A stretch of 64,000 bases of DNA, taken from RH-AL1 sp964244495. GTDB lineage: Bacteria > Pseudomonadota > Alphaproteobacteria > Rhizobiales > Beijerinckiaceae. Of this stretch, positions 15,539-25,128 are shown in pieces (within the stretch, counting starts at the first letter, position 1; every line of letters starts with the position of its first letter). Where the stretch lies: the NCBI GenBank assembly GCA_964244495.1, contig CAXTIU010000007.1, positions 116,116 through 180,115 of the forward strand. Direction: 5' to 3'. The notes under the pieces were generated by a model that was not told the origin of the DNA, ran no database searches, and was given only the letters and a program-made list of their open reading frames with translations. The translations under genes were made by a program, and so were the position numbers.

Positions 15539-18166
15539 TCAATCGTCCACGCCCTGAAGGTCGTAGGCGCCGCGATCGACGCCGCCGCCGACGAGGATCG
15601 CCCGCTTGCCGGAATGGTTGGGCGCGCCGATCACCCCTTCCTTCTCCATGCGCTCGATCAGCGAGGCCGCCTTGTTGTAGCCGACCGAGAGACGCCTTTG
15701 CACGTAGGAGGTGGAGCACTTGCGATCGCGTAGGACGATCGCGACCGCGCGGTCGTAAAGGTCGCCGGGCTCGTCCTCGGTGCCGCCGGCCGCCGGCGGA
15801 TCGTCGCTGTCGCCGATCTCCTCGTCATCCGTCGTGACGCCGTCGAGATAGTCCGGCTGGCCCTGGCTTTTGAGGTGGGCCACGACCTTCTCCACCTCGC
15901 CGTCCGACACGAAGGGGCCGTGCACCCGGTAGATGCGCCCGCCGCCCTGCATGTGCAGCATGTCGCCCTGGCCGAGCAGTTGCTCCGCCCCCTGCTCGCC
16001 CAGGATCGTGCGGCTGTCGATCTTGCTCGTCACCTGGAAGGAGATCCGGGTCGGGAAGTTCGCCTTGATCGTGCCGGTGATCACGTCCACCGAGGGGCGC
16101 TGCGTCGCCATGATCAGGTGGATGCCGGCGGCGCGCGCCATCTGCGCCAGGCGCTGGATGGCGCCCTCGATGTCCTTGCCGGCCACCATCATCAGGTCGG
16201 CCATCTCGTCCACGATCACCACGATGTAGGGCAGCGAGGTCAGGTCCATCGCCTCGTGCTCGTAGATGGCCTCGCCGGTGTCGCGATCATAGCCGGTCTG
16301 GACGGTGCGGGTCAGGGGCTCGCCCCTCACGCCCGCCTCGACCACCCGGGCGTTGAAGCCGTCGATGTTGCGCACGCCGAGCTTGGACATCTTCTTGTAG
16401 CGGTCCTCCATCTCGCGCACCGCCCACTTCAGCGCCACCACCGCCTTCTTGGGGTCGGTCACCACCGGGGTGAGCAGGTGCGGGATGCCGTCGTACACCG
16501 ACAGCTCCAGCATCTTGGGGTCGACCATGATCAGGCGGCACTCCTCCGGCCGCAGCCGGTAGAGCAGGCTCAGGATCATCGTGTTGATCGCCACCGACTT
16601 GCCCGACCCCGTGGTACCGGCGACCAGCAGGTGGGGCATCTTGGCGAGGTCGGCGATCACCGGCTCGCCGCCGATCGTCTTGCCCAGCGCGATCGCCAGC
16701 TTGTGCGTCGAGTCGTTGAAGGCCTCGCTCTCGACCATCTCGCGGAAATACACGGTCTCGCGCCGCTCGTTGGGCAGCTCGATGCCGATCGCGTTGCGGC
16801 CGGGCACCACCGCGACGCGGGCCGACAGCGCCGACATGGAGCGGGCAATGTCGTCGGCCAGGCCGATCACGCGCGACGACTTCATCCCCGGCGCCGGCTC
16901 AAGCTCGTAGAGGGTGACGACCGGGCCGGCGCGCACGTGGACGATCTCGCCGCGCACGCCGAAATCCTCCAGCGTCCCTTCCAGCAGCCGCGCGTTATGC
17001 TGGAGCGCGTCGTCGGACACCGCGGCGCCGGCCTGCTTCTTGGCTTCCGTCAGCAGCATCAAAGGCGGCAGGACGTAAGCATCCGGGCCGCCACGCCGCG
17101 GCTGGACCTCGCGCAGGGCGCGCTGGCTCTGTTCCGGGATCGGAGCGCGAGGGACGACGCGGACAAGGGGCGGACCGCCGCCGTCCATACTCCTGGGTTC
17201 CGCCGTCACGCTATCGCGATGCGCGACGAGGATGCCGTCGCCGCCAACGGCCTCCTCGCGCTTCGCGGCGGCGCGGAGCGCCGGCGGCGCGTAGGCGCGG
17301 GCATCGAAGCGAGGCTCCTCGAAGATCGGCGCCAGCGGCTCGGCGGCGAGGGCGAGATCGAAGGGGACATGGACGTCCCGCTCCGCCGCCCAACGCGAGG
17401 GCGTCGCATCCGGCTCGGAGGCGAGTCCCTGCCAACGCTTGAGCCGACGCGCGATCGCGCTCCTGACGCTCAGGCAAGCGTGGATGGCGGCCCCGAGCGA
17501 CAGGATGCCGAGTCCGGGCTCGTCCTCGGCATCCGTCTCGTCCCGGTCGACGGCAGCCCGCGAACCGATCGTCTCCTCGTGGGGATCGATCTCGAAGGGT
17601 GAGCGGTCGCGAAGACCGACCGAGGCGCTGAGCAGCAGGACGGCGGCGACCGCGACCGCGACCGCCACGCAGAGCAACGCGGGGCGGAAGCCCGCGAGGA
17701 GCCTGCGGGGCAGCGCCATGACGAGATCGCCGGCGACGCCGCCGAGTCCGGTCGGCAGCGGCCAGTGCGTGGTGACGGGCAGCAGGGACGCGACGGCGGC
17801 GGCGCAGACGGCGCCGAGGAGCAGGAGAACCATGCGTGTGCCGACCCGACCCAGGCGACGCGTCGTGAGCAGGCGCCAGCTCCAGAAGGCGAGCGGCAGC
17901 ATGATCGCGACCGAAGCCAGGCCGAACATCTGCATGATCAGGTCGGAAAGGACGGCGCCGGGTGCGCCGAGCCAGTTGCGGACGTGGGCCGCCGTCGCGT
18001 GGTTGAGGCTCGGATCCTGGACCGACCACGTCATCAGGGCGAGCCCGAGCCCCGCCAGGCCGACGAGGAGCACCGCGCCGGCGAGTTCGGCGAAACGCCG
18101 CGCCGCGAACACCCGTAACGCTTCGGGGACATAGTCCAAGGCGGTGAAACTGGTCGTCGTGCGCAT
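15539..18166 (-). CDS. ftsK: DNA translocase FtsK
   Basis: Septum-located DNA pump that clears chromosome ends and activates XerCD at dif. It is 875 residues. Four membrane segments lie in about residues 28-185 and a Pro/Arg-rich linker reaches about 360. The motor domain follows, with Walker A LVAGTTGSGKSVAIN and Walker B YIVVIVDEMADLMM. The C-terminal gamma winged helix (CSTSYVQRRLSVGYNKAASLIERMEKEGV) recognises KOPS polarity sequences. It is shorter than E. coli FtsK because the linker is short, as usual in this group. Only 95 bases separate it from lolA. Confidence 0.97.
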   Translation of the reverse strand: MRTTTSFTALDYVPEALRVFAARRFAELAGAVLLVGLAGLGLALMTWSVQDPSLNHATAAHVRNWLGAPGAVLSDLIMQMFGLASVAIMLPLAFWSWRLLTTRRLGRVGTRMVLLLLGAVCAAAVASLLPVTTHWPLPTGLGGVAGDLVMALPRRLLAGFRPALLCVAVAVAVAAVLLLSASVGLRDRSPFEIDPHEETIGSRAAVDRDETDAEDEPGLGILSLGAAIHACLSVRSAIARRLKRWQGLASEPDATPSRWAAERDVHVPFDLALAAEPLAPIFEEPRFDARAYAPPALRAAAKREEAVGGDGILVAHRDSVTAEPRSMDGGGPPLVRVVPRAPIPEQSQRALREVQPRRGGPDAYVLPPLMLLTEAKKQAGAAVSDDALQHNARLLEGTLEDFGVRGEIVHVRAGPVVTLYELEPAPGMKSSRVIGLADDIARSMSALSARVAVVPGRNAIGIELPNERRETVYFREMVESEAFNDSTHKLAIALGKTIGGEPVIADLAKMPHLLVAGTTGSGKSVAINTMILSLLYRLRPEECRLIMVDPKMLELSVYDGIPHLLTPVVTDPKKAVVALKWAVREMEDRYKKMSKLGVRNIDGFNARVVEAGVRGEPLTRTVQTGYDRDTGEAIYEHEAMDLTSLPYIVVIVDEMADLMMVAGKDIEGAIQRLAQMARAAGIHLIMATQRPSVDVITGTIKANFPTRISFQVTSKIDSRTILGEQGAEQLLGQGDMLHMQGGGRIYRVHGPFVSDGEVEKVVAHLKSQGQPDYLDGVTTDDEEIGDSDDPPAAGGTEDEPGDLYDRAVAIVLRDRKCSTSYVQRRLSVGYNKAASLIERMEKEGVIGAPNHSGKRAILVGGGVDRGAYDLQGVDD

Positions 18167-18369
18167 CCGGTCCCGCCGTCAGGCCGAGGGGCACCGCGAG
18201 GCGCCGTTCGGGTCCGCGACGCGGTCCCCTGCGGCGAGGGTAGGAGCCGGTGGTTAACGCGGCCTTAACCTTGCTCGCCCGGGCGGCCACCGCCGACCGG
18301 CGAGGCGCGGCTGGTGCCGACCACGGCGCGGCTTCAGGTCGGCACGGGCGAGCCGGGCCGCACGTGCCG

Positions 18370-19917
18370 TCACACGTTGTAGGCGCGCTCGCCATGTTCG
18401 GCGATGTCGAGCCCCTCGCGCTCGCTTTCCACCGACACGCGCAGGCCCATGGTGAGATCGATGAGCTTGTAGAGGATCGCCGATCCGATGCCCGACCACA
18501 GCAGGGTGAACCCCACCGTCTTGCCCTGGATCAGCACCTGGGTGAGCATGTCGTAGGTGCCGGGCGAGGCGGTGCCGGGCTTCAGCGTGTAGTCGGTCAG
18601 GCCGACGCCGCCGAGATAGGGGGCGACCAGGATCCCGGTGCCGAGCGCCCCGAGGATGCCGCCGACGCAGTGGACGCCGAACACGTCCAGCGAGTCGTCG
18701 TAGCCGACCTTGTTCTTGACCACCGAGACGAAGAAGAAGCAGACCACGCCGACCACCAGGCCGAGCACGATCGCGCCCATCGGCCCGCAATAGCCCGACG
18801 CCGGGGTGATCGCCACGAGGCCCGCCACCGCGCCCGAGCACATGCCGAGCAACGAGGGCTCGCCCTTGATCATCCACTCGGCGAACAGCCATGCCAGAGT
18901 GGCGGCGGAGGTGGCGACGAAGGTGTTGACGAAGGTCATGGCCGTAACCCCGTTCGCCTCGAGGTTGGAGCCGGCGTTGAAGCCGAACCAGCCCACCCAC
19001 AGCAGCGAGGTGCCGATCATCGTCATCACGAGCGAGTGCGGGGGCATCGGCTCCCGGGGATAGCCGACCCGCTTGCCCAGGATCAGCGCGCCCACGAAGC
19101 CGGCAATACCGGCGTTGATGTGCACGACCGTCCCGCCGGCGAAGTCGAGCGCGCCGAGCTGGTTGAAGTAGCCGGCGTTGGCCTGGACCTTGTCGAGCGC
19201 GGCCTGGGCCGCCTGCTTGGCGGCGTCGCCCTGCGCGGCGGCGAGCGCCTTGGCGGCGTCGGCGACCGCGTCGGGACCCTGCCAGAACCAGACCGCGTGC
19301 GCGATGGGGAAGTAGATGAAGGTGACCCACAGCAGGACGAACACGATGAGGGCCGAGAACTTCATGCGCTCGGCGAAGGCGCCGACGATCAGGGCGGGCG
19401 TGATGCAGGCGAAGGTCATCTGGAACGCCATGTAGACGTACTCCGGGATGACCACGCCGTTCGAGAAGGTGGAGGCGGTCGAATCCGGCGTGAGCCCACC
19501 GAGGAACAAGCGGTCGAGCCCACCGATGAAGCCGTTGACCGAAGCCGGCCCGGAGGTGAAGGCGAGCGAGTAGCCGTAGATCACCCAGACGATCGAGACC
19601 AAGCCCACGATCATGAACACCTGGCTGAGGACCGACAGCATGTTCTTCGAGCGGACCAGGCCGCCGTAGAACAGGGCGAGGCCAGGGATCGACATCAGCA
19701 GCACCAGGGCTGTGGAAACGAGCATCCAGGCGGTGTCGCCCTTGTTGGGCAGCGGCGTGGCGGCGGACGCCACGCTCGGCGCCTGGGCGGTGGCGGTCTG
19801 CGCCCAGACCGCACCAGCCGTCAGCGCCAGCATCACCACGGCCAGCCCCAGCGCCGCCCCGAGGCCAAGCGGGCGTCTCGACGTCGATGGATTCAACGTC
19901 GTCGGTATCAACGTCAT
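18370..19917 (-). CDS. amtB: Ammonium transporter AmtB
   Basis: Inner-membrane channel for ammonium, a trimer controlled by GlnK. It is 515 residues with an N-terminal signal-like segment (about 17-40) and eleven predicted membrane spans. Twin pore histidines appear in GGTVVHINAGIAG and FGVHCVGGILGALGTG. An Ala/Asp/Lys-rich insertion of about 40 residues (ADAAKALAAAQGDAAKQAAQ and on) sits before the fifth helix; similar insertions are known in rhizobial AmtB. It follows glnK on the minus strand with 153 bases between, the classic nitrogen-control operon. Confidence 0.96.
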   Translation of the reverse strand: MTLIPTTLNPSTSRRPLGLGAALGLAVVMLALTAGAVWAQTATAQAPSVASAATPLPNKGDTAWMLVSTALVLLMSIPGLALFYGGLVRSKNMLSVLSQVFMIVGLVSIVWVIYGYSLAFTSGPASVNGFIGGLDRLFLGGLTPDSTASTFSNGVVIPEYVYMAFQMTFACITPALIVGAFAERMKFSALIVFVLLWVTFIYFPIAHAVWFWQGPDAVADAAKALAAAQGDAAKQAAQAALDKVQANAGYFNQLGALDFAGGTVVHINAGIAGFVGALILGKRVGYPREPMPPHSLVMTMIGTSLLWVGWFGFNAGSNLEANGVTAMTFVNTFVATSAATLAWLFAEWMIKGEPSLLGMCSGAVAGLVAITPASGYCGPMGAIVLGLVVGVVCFFFVSVVKNKVGYDDSLDVFGVHCVGGILGALGTGILVAPYLGGVGLTDYTLKPGTASPGTYDMLTQVLIQGKTVGFTLLWSGIGSAILYKLIDLTMGLRVSVESEREGLDIAEHGERAYNV

Positions 19918-20070
19918 CGTTCGCTTTCCCTCAATGGCCGATGATGCTTACGAAGGTGTGGCCGGCACGGGGTCACCACCGACCGCGCGACGCGGGTCCC
20001 AACCCATGCCGCGGAGGCGCCGAGCTTGCTCCCGACAGGCCGCCGGCCGGCACGGCGTCGGACACGCTCG

Positions 20071-20409
20071 TCACAACGCGTCGAGGTCCCGCTCGCCGGT
20101 GCGGATGCGGACCGCCTGCTCAACATCGGTCACGAAGATCTTGCCGTCGCCGATCTGCCCCGTTCGCGCCGCGGAGGTGATGGCCTCCATCACCGGCCCG
20201 AGGAGCTCGGGCGGCACGCCAACCTCGACCTTCAGCTTGGGCAGGAAGCTGACCGCGTACTCGGCCCCGCGATAGATTTCCGTGTGGCCCTTCTGGCGTC
20301 CGTATCCCTTGACCTCCGTGACCGTCATGCCGTGCACGCCGATCGCCGTCAGGGCGTCCCGCACTTCCTCCAGTTTGAATGGCTTGATTATGGCCATGAC
20401 AAGCTTCAT
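20071..20409 (-). CDS. glnK: PII nitrogen regulatory protein GlnK/GlnB
   Basis: A 112-residue trimeric signal protein sensing 2-oxoglutarate and ATP/ADP. It plugs AmtB when nitrogen is plentiful. The T-loop with the uridylylation tyrosine is visible (GHTEIYRGAEY), as are the N-terminal MKLVMAIIKPFKLEEVRDAL and the second signature GDGKIFVTDVEQAVRIRTGE. The ATG at 20409 fits the family; the open frame to 20496 adds unrelated residues. Pairing with amtB supports the GlnK assignment over GlnB. I found no clear sigma-54 site upstream. Confidence 0.95.
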   Translation of the reverse strand: MKLVMAIIKPFKLEEVRDALTAIGVHGMTVTEVKGYGRQKGHTEIYRGAEYAVSFLPKLKVEVGVPPELLGPVMEAITSAARTGQIGDGKIFVTDVEQAVRIRTGERDLDAL

Positions 20410-20721
20410 CGCGCAACGTCTCCCGCCTGGAACACTGGTCACTTCCCCAAACTGACAAGGCTCGTCGACCAAGAGGCCACGAGGCGCTTGAAGCAAGGGA
20501 CGGGCCGTTTTTCCGCACTGGGAACGGCCGGCGGCAGCGCGGCGTCAGCACCGGCGGTCTCCAGCATCGCCGGGGTTTCGCCGTCGGCGCTCGCCGCCGT
20601 CGCGTCGAGCATCCGCCCTTCCACGCCGCGACAGGACCGTCGCGCCGTCCATGGTGCCGCCTCCGGGCAGAACCGCGCGGACCCCGCAAGCGCCAACCCG
20701 CTCAAGGATGAGGTCGACGAC
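20410..20721. other. Intergenic region lysC-glnK
   Basis: 312 bases with no credible gene. A 7-bp inverted repeat GGCCGTT / AACGGCC (20503-20529) could end lysC transcription but lacks a T-run. I looked for a sigma-54 GG-N10-GC promoter for glnK and found none I would defend. Confidence 0.45.
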
Positions 20722-21960
20722 TCAGGCGGCTCGGTCGAGACCGTACAGCGTGTGCAGCGTCCGCACCGCGAGTTCGGTGTAGGCATCATCGATCAGGACG
20801 GAGAACTTGATCTCGGACGTGGTGATCGCCCGGATGTTGATGCCTTTCTCGGACAAGGCCTTGAAGGCTTGCGCCGCGACGCCCGCGTGGGACCGCATGC
20901 CGACACCGATCGCCGACACCTTGACGACGTCGTTGGCGCCTTCCAGCGTCTGGTAGCCGATCGTGTCGCGCATGCCCTCGAGCAGCGCGCAGGCGCGATC
21001 GTAGTCGGCGGCCGTCGTCGTGAACGTCATGTCGGTGGTCTTGTTGTCGTCCGATACCACCTGGATGATCATGTCGACGTTGATGTTGGCCTCCGCCAGA
21101 GGGATGAACACGCCGGCGGCGACGCCGGGCGCGTCCTTCAGCTTGCGAAGCGTGATCTGCGCCTCGTCGCGCGAGAAGGCGATGCCGGTCACGACCTGGT
21201 GTTCCACGATGTCATCCTCCTCGCAAATCAGGGTACCGGGTCCCGGCTGAGCGGGGTCGTCGAAGGACGAGCGCACGAAGGTCGGCACCTTGTGCACCAT
21301 CGCCAGCTCGACGGAGCGCACCTGCAGGACCTTGGCGCCGAGCGAGGCCATTTCCAGCATCTCCTCGAAGGCGATGCGATCGAGGCGCCGGGCCTTGGGC
21401 ACGATGCGCGGATCGGTCGTGTAGACGCCGTCGACATCCGTGTAGATGTCGCAGCGACCGGCCTTGAGCGCGGCCGCCACGGCCACGGCCGACGTGTCCG
21501 AGCCGCCGCGTCCGAGCGTGGTCACGCGGCCGCTCGGCCTGTGCACGCCCTGGAAGCCGGCGATGACCGCGACCACCCCTTGCTCGAGGCCGGCGACGAT
21601 GCCCGACCCGTCGATCGCCTCGATGCGGGCGACCCCGTGGGCGGCCGAGGTCTCGATGGGGATCTGCCAGCCCTGCCAAGAGCGCGCCGGCATGCCTTTT
21701 TCCTGAAGGGCGATGGCGAGGAGGCCGGCGGTGACCTGTTCGCCCGAGGCGACCACCGCGTCGTACTCGCGGGCGTCATAAAGGGCAGCGGCGCCTTTGA
21801 CCCAGGCGACCAGCTCGTTGGTCTTGCCCGACATGGCCGATACGACCACCGCCACTTCGTGGCCGGCGTCGACTTCGCGCTTCACATGGCTCGCGACATT
21901 GCGGATGCGGTCAAGGTCGGCGACGGAGGTGCCCCCGAACTTCATGACGAGACGAGCCAT
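20722..21960 (-). CDS. lysC: Aspartate kinase
   Basis: Phosphorylates aspartate, the first step to lysine, methionine, threonine and diaminopimelate. The 412-residue monofunctional form shows KFGGTSV (residues 7-13), the GRGGSDTSAVAVAAALKAGRC segment and YTDVDGVYTTDPRIV. Two C-terminal ACT domains follow (about 265-410), where lysine/threonine feedback inhibition acts. Start ATG at 21960; an upstream in-frame extension to 22029 reaches toward ubiG and is unlikely. It is divergent from ubiG with a 139-base shared upstream region, a conserved alphaproteobacterial arrangement. Confidence 0.96.
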   Translation of the reverse strand: MARLVMKFGGTSVADLDRIRNVASHVKREVDAGHEVAVVVSAMSGKTNELVAWVKGAAALYDAREYDAVVASGEQVTAGLLAIALQEKGMPARSWQGWQIPIETSAAHGVARIEAIDGSGIVAGLEQGVVAVIAGFQGVHRPSGRVTTLGRGGSDTSAVAVAAALKAGRCDIYTDVDGVYTTDPRIVPKARRLDRIAFEEMLEMASLGAKVLQVRSVELAMVHKVPTFVRSSFDDPAQPGPGTLICEEDDIVEHQVVTGIAFSRDEAQITLRKLKDAPGVAAGVFIPLAEANINVDMIIQVVSDDNKTTDMTFTTTAADYDRACALLEGMRDTIGYQTLEGANDVVKVSAIGVGMRSHAGVAAQAFKALSEKGINIRAITTSEIKFSVLIDDAYTELAVRTLHTLYGLDRAA

Positions 21961-22099
21961 CGTGGTTGGAAAACCCTCACATGTCTGGCGAAAACGGTGC
22001 GCCGGCGTTGCGGATCGAAGCGGGGGCATACATGACGGGGGGATCGGGCCGCGTCAATCGCGGGCGCGAAGGGTCGACGCGGGACGAGGGTTGGGCGGC

Positions 22100-22843
22100 A
22101 TGAGCGACTTCGGGCGGAGCACCATCGACGACGTCGATCTCGCCAGGTACGACCGGCTCGGCGACGAGTGGTGGGACGTGAAAGGGCCGATGGGCGCCTT
22201 GCACAAGTTCAACCCCGTGCGGGTTGGCTGGATCAAGGACCTGTTGACGCGTCGGGCGCCGGCATCGGGCGACAGGCCGCTCGATCATTGCCGCATCCTC
22301 GACGTCGGTTCGGGCGGCGGCATCCTGTCCGAGAGCCTGGCACGGCTCGGCGCGCGCGTCGTGGGGATCGACCCGGCGCCCAACAACGTCGTCGCCGCCA
22401 CACGCCACGCCGGGAAGGCGGGCCTCGCCGTCGACTACCGCTGCACGACCGTCGAGACCCTGACGACGACGGACGAGCGCTTCGACGCCGTGCTCGTCAT
22501 GGAAGTGGTCGAGCACGTGAAGGATGTGCCGGGCTTCCTCCGCGACGCCGCCGCCCTTGTGGCGCCCGGCGGCTTGATGATCGGCGCCACGCTGAACCGC
22601 ACGATGAAAAGCTACGCGCTGGCGATCGTCGGGGCGGAATACGTGCTGGGCTGGTTGCCGCGCGGCACCCACGACTGGCACCAGTTCGTGACGCCGGCCG
22701 AATTCAAGGATTTCATGGGACGCGCCGGGCTCGTTCACGTGGCCGAGGCCGGCGTGACCTACGCCCCGTTGCGCGACCGCTGGCATTTGTCGCGCGACAT
22801 GGGTTGCAACTACATGGTCGCCGCGCGACGACCGGGCGGTTAG
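22100..22843 (+). CDS. ubiG: Ubiquinone biosynthesis O-methyltransferase UbiG
   Basis: SAM-dependent methyltransferase performing both O-methylations in ubiquinone synthesis. The 247-residue protein has the SAM motif I ILDVGSGGGILSESLARLGARVVGID, the acidic VLVMEVVEHV and motif III region VAPGGLMIGATLNRT. The family-specific GTHDWHQFVTPAEF near residue 190 is present. The ATG at 22100 follows GAGGG; the frame is open further upstream, but those residues overlap the lysC start region. Opposite strand to lysC. Confidence 0.94.
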   Translation: MSDFGRSTIDDVDLARYDRLGDEWWDVKGPMGALHKFNPVRVGWIKDLLTRRAPASGDRPLDHCRILDVGSGGGILSESLARLGARVVGIDPAPNNVVAATRHAGKAGLAVDYRCTTVETLTTTDERFDAVLVMEVVEHVKDVPGFLRDAAALVAPGGLMIGATLNRTMKSYALAIVGAEYVLGWLPRGTHDWHQFVTPAEFKDFMGRAGLVHVAEAGVTYAPLRDRWHLSRDMGCNYMVAARRPGG

Positions 22844-22872
22844 CCGCGAAGCCTCGCCGACCTCGTCCCCGT

Positions 22873-23496
22873 TCAGGCCGTCTTCGATTTCTCCGACCGG
22901 CGGTGACCCTCCGGCAGCATCCGGCTGATCTCCGGTTCGTGGTCGAAGACGTGATGCTTGGCGACGCCGAGCAGGTGCAGGCCGAGGAGGCCGTAGAGCA
23001 CGTAGCCGATGGCGACGTGCGCCGCGCCGAAGAAGGAATGCAGGGTGTCCTTGGTCGCCGGATCGAAGGACTTGATGATCGGCATGCGCGGGAAGTGCAG
23101 GAACCCGTACAGGATCAGCGGGTGCGTGGCCGCGCCGTTCCAGGCGGAATCGTGGAGGTAGCCGCTGAGCGGCAGCGCCAGGATCACGACGTAGAGAGCG
23201 GTATGCGCGGCGTGCGCGCCGAGCCGCTCGTACCAGGGGTAATGGTTCGGCATCGCCGGCGGCTTGTGCGACAGGCGCCACAGGATGCGCAGCACCACGA
23301 GGCCCAGCACCGTCAGCCCGATCGACTTGTGCATGTCGACGATCGGCCGCACGTGGGCATCGTCGGCGTAGGATCCGGCGAGGCCGTAGAAGATGTTGAT
23401 GACGATCAGGGCGGCGACGAGCCAGTGCAGGGTGATCGCCGTGCGGTTGTAGCGGGCCACCGGCTCGTCGCGGCCGGCTGGCAAGGTCGTCGACAT
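22873..23496 (-). CDS. Cytochrome b561 family protein
   Basis: A 207-residue four-helix membrane cytochrome that likely passes electrons between quinones and periplasmic acceptors. Haem-ligand histidines are visible in TLHWLVAALIV, DMHKSIGLTVLG, HAAHTALYVVI and AAHVAIGYVLYGLLGLHLLG. The protein resembles the prokaryotic b561 (CybB) group rather than the Ni-hydrogenase b subunit. ATG at 23496 gives a short cytosolic N terminus; longer starts add Arg-rich unlikely residues. No partner gene, such as a YceI-like protein, lies beside it. Confidence 0.88.
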   Translation of the reverse strand: MSTTLPAGRDEPVARYNRTAITLHWLVAALIVINIFYGLAGSYADDAHVRPIVDMHKSIGLTVLGLVVLRILWRLSHKPPAMPNHYPWYERLGAHAAHTALYVVILALPLSGYLHDSAWNGAATHPLILYGFLHFPRMPIIKSFDPATKDTLHSFFGAAHVAIGYVLYGLLGLHLLGVAKHHVFDHEPEISRMLPEGHRRSEKSKTA

Positions 23497-23774
23497 GGCA
23501 CGTTCATCCGGGACTGATGGAAGCAGGGCGCGTTTCGACCGCCGATCGGCTTCGTTATGACATAAAATCGTGGCGATAGGCTGTCGTGCCCGCGATCCAG
23601 TGTGCTGCCGGTGGCCGGCGCCGAACGTCATGCGCGCGCACACGATAGAGGCCAACCCTGACCACGCCCTCCGAGCTTGAGAAAGCCTTCCTCGCGGCGT
23701 CGCCGCGCCTCGCGCCGCCCCGAACCCCTTGGCGAAGCCTCGCCATCCACGGCGGCGCCACGCTGCTCTTCCTC

Positions 23775-25115
23775 GTGCTGCTCACGCGCGCCTTCGTGGC
23801 GAACAACCTGTTCGCCTGGTCCGCCGGCCTCGCCTACGTGCTCTACGACACCGTGCTGATCGGCGTCGTGTTCGCCGCGACGCTGTCCCTGCTGCGCCCG
23901 GCGGGGGCACGGCCGCCGGTCGGCGCGAGACCCACGCTCGGCGTGATCGTCGCCGCCCGCGACGAGGCGGCCGTGCTTCCGATCACCCTGGGGGCGCTGC
24001 TGGCGCAGACGGACGCGCCCGACCTCATCCTCATCGCCGACGACGGGTCGCGCGACGGCACGGCGGCGCTCCTCGCGGGGTCGTTCGGCCTCGACGAGCC
24101 GGCGCTCGGCACCGCGAGCGGCCCGAGCCGGTGCCATCCGAGCCTGCGCTGGCTGCGGCTGCCGCACGGCGGCAAGGCGCGCGCGCTCAACGCCGCGCTG
24201 CTCGCCGCCGACACGGAGCTGGTCGTGACGGTGGACGGGGACACGCTGCTCGACCCCGATGCGACGGGGGCGCTGCGCGCCGCCTTCGCCGCCGACCCGA
24301 GGCTGGTCGCCGCCACCGGCGTGCTGACCCCCGTTTGCGGCCCCTCGCTGTCGGGTCGCTTCTACGAGTGGTTCCAGACCTACGAGTACATCCGCAACTT
24401 CCTGTCGCGCTACGCCTGGGGCAGCATGGACGCGCTGCTGCTCATCTCCGGCGCCTTCGCCGGCTTCCGCCGCGAGGCGGTGCTGCGCGTCGGCGGCTTC
24501 GACCCCGAGTGCATGGTGGAGGACTACGAGTTGATCCACCGGCTGCGCCGCACCGGGGGGCTGGAGCGGCTCGGCTGGACCACGGCGGTGGTCGGCGGCG
24601 CCCGCGCGATCACCGACGCGCCGGCCACGACGGGCGCCTTCCTCAACCAGCGCCGCCGCTGGTTCTGCGGCTTCCTCCAGACGCAGTTCTGGTACCGCGA
24701 CATGGTGGGCGACGCCCGCTACGGCCGGCTCGGCCTGGTGATGCTGCCGATCAAGGCGCTCGACACGCTGCAACCAATCTACGGGTTGGCCGGCTTCGCG
24801 CTGCTGCTCGCCTACATCCTCACCAGGCGCCTAGCGCTGCTGCTGCCGGTCGGCGGCGTGATCGGGGCCAAGATCGTGCTCGATTTCGCCTTTCACCTGT
24901 GGTCGATCGAGCTGTACCGCCGCTGGGTCGACCGGCGCACGGGCGCGCGCCTCGACAAGGCCATCCTCGCCTCGCTGCTCGAACCGTTCACCTTCCAGAT
25001 CCTGCGCCACACCGGCGCGGCGCTCGGCTGGGTGTCGTTCCTCACCGGCCATCGCGCCTGGGGGCGGTCGCGCCGCATCGGCCTGATCGCCGCCCGCGAC
25101 GTCGACGCGGCGTGA
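23775..25115 (+). CDS. Membrane-bound family 2 glycosyltransferase
   Basis: Processive-type inverting glycosyltransferase, 446 residues from the GTG used here. The catalytic domain (about residues 50-290) shows VIVAARDEAA, the ADDGS nucleotide-binding Asp pair, TVDGDT (DxD), the VEDYE acid and QRRRW. Hydrophobic segments lie at the N terminus and at about 320-365. This suggests export or surface polysaccharide synthesis; the sugar and acceptor are unknown. The coding frame clearly continues upstream (SELEKAFLAASPRLAPP, then a complete first membrane helix) to 23649 but without ATG, GTG or TTG. A CTG at 23658 behind AGAGG is the best upstream start candidate. Confidence 0.85.
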   Translation: MLLTRAFVANNLFAWSAGLAYVLYDTVLIGVVFAATLSLLRPAGARPPVGARPTLGVIVAARDEAAVLPITLGALLAQTDAPDLILIADDGSRDGTAALLAGSFGLDEPALGTASGPSRCHPSLRWLRLPHGGKARALNAALLAADTELVVTVDGDTLLDPDATGALRAAFAADPRLVAATGVLTPVCGPSLSGRFYEWFQTYEYIRNFLSRYAWGSMDALLLISGAFAGFRREAVLRVGGFDPECMVEDYELIHRLRRTGGLERLGWTTAVVGGARAITDAPATTGAFLNQRRRWFCGFLQTQFWYRDMVGDARYGRLGLVMLPIKALDTLQPIYGLAGFALLLAYILTRRLALLLPVGGVIGAKIVLDFAFHLWSIELYRRWVDRRTGARLDKAILASLLEPFTFQILRHTGAALGWVSFLTGHRAWGRSRRIGLIAARDVDAA

Positions 25116-25128
25116 GCGCCGGTCCGTC

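Noticed and set aside
20410..20721. Sigma-54 promoter upstream of glnK
   Set aside because: No GG-N10-GC pair with a reasonable consensus was found on the minus strand.
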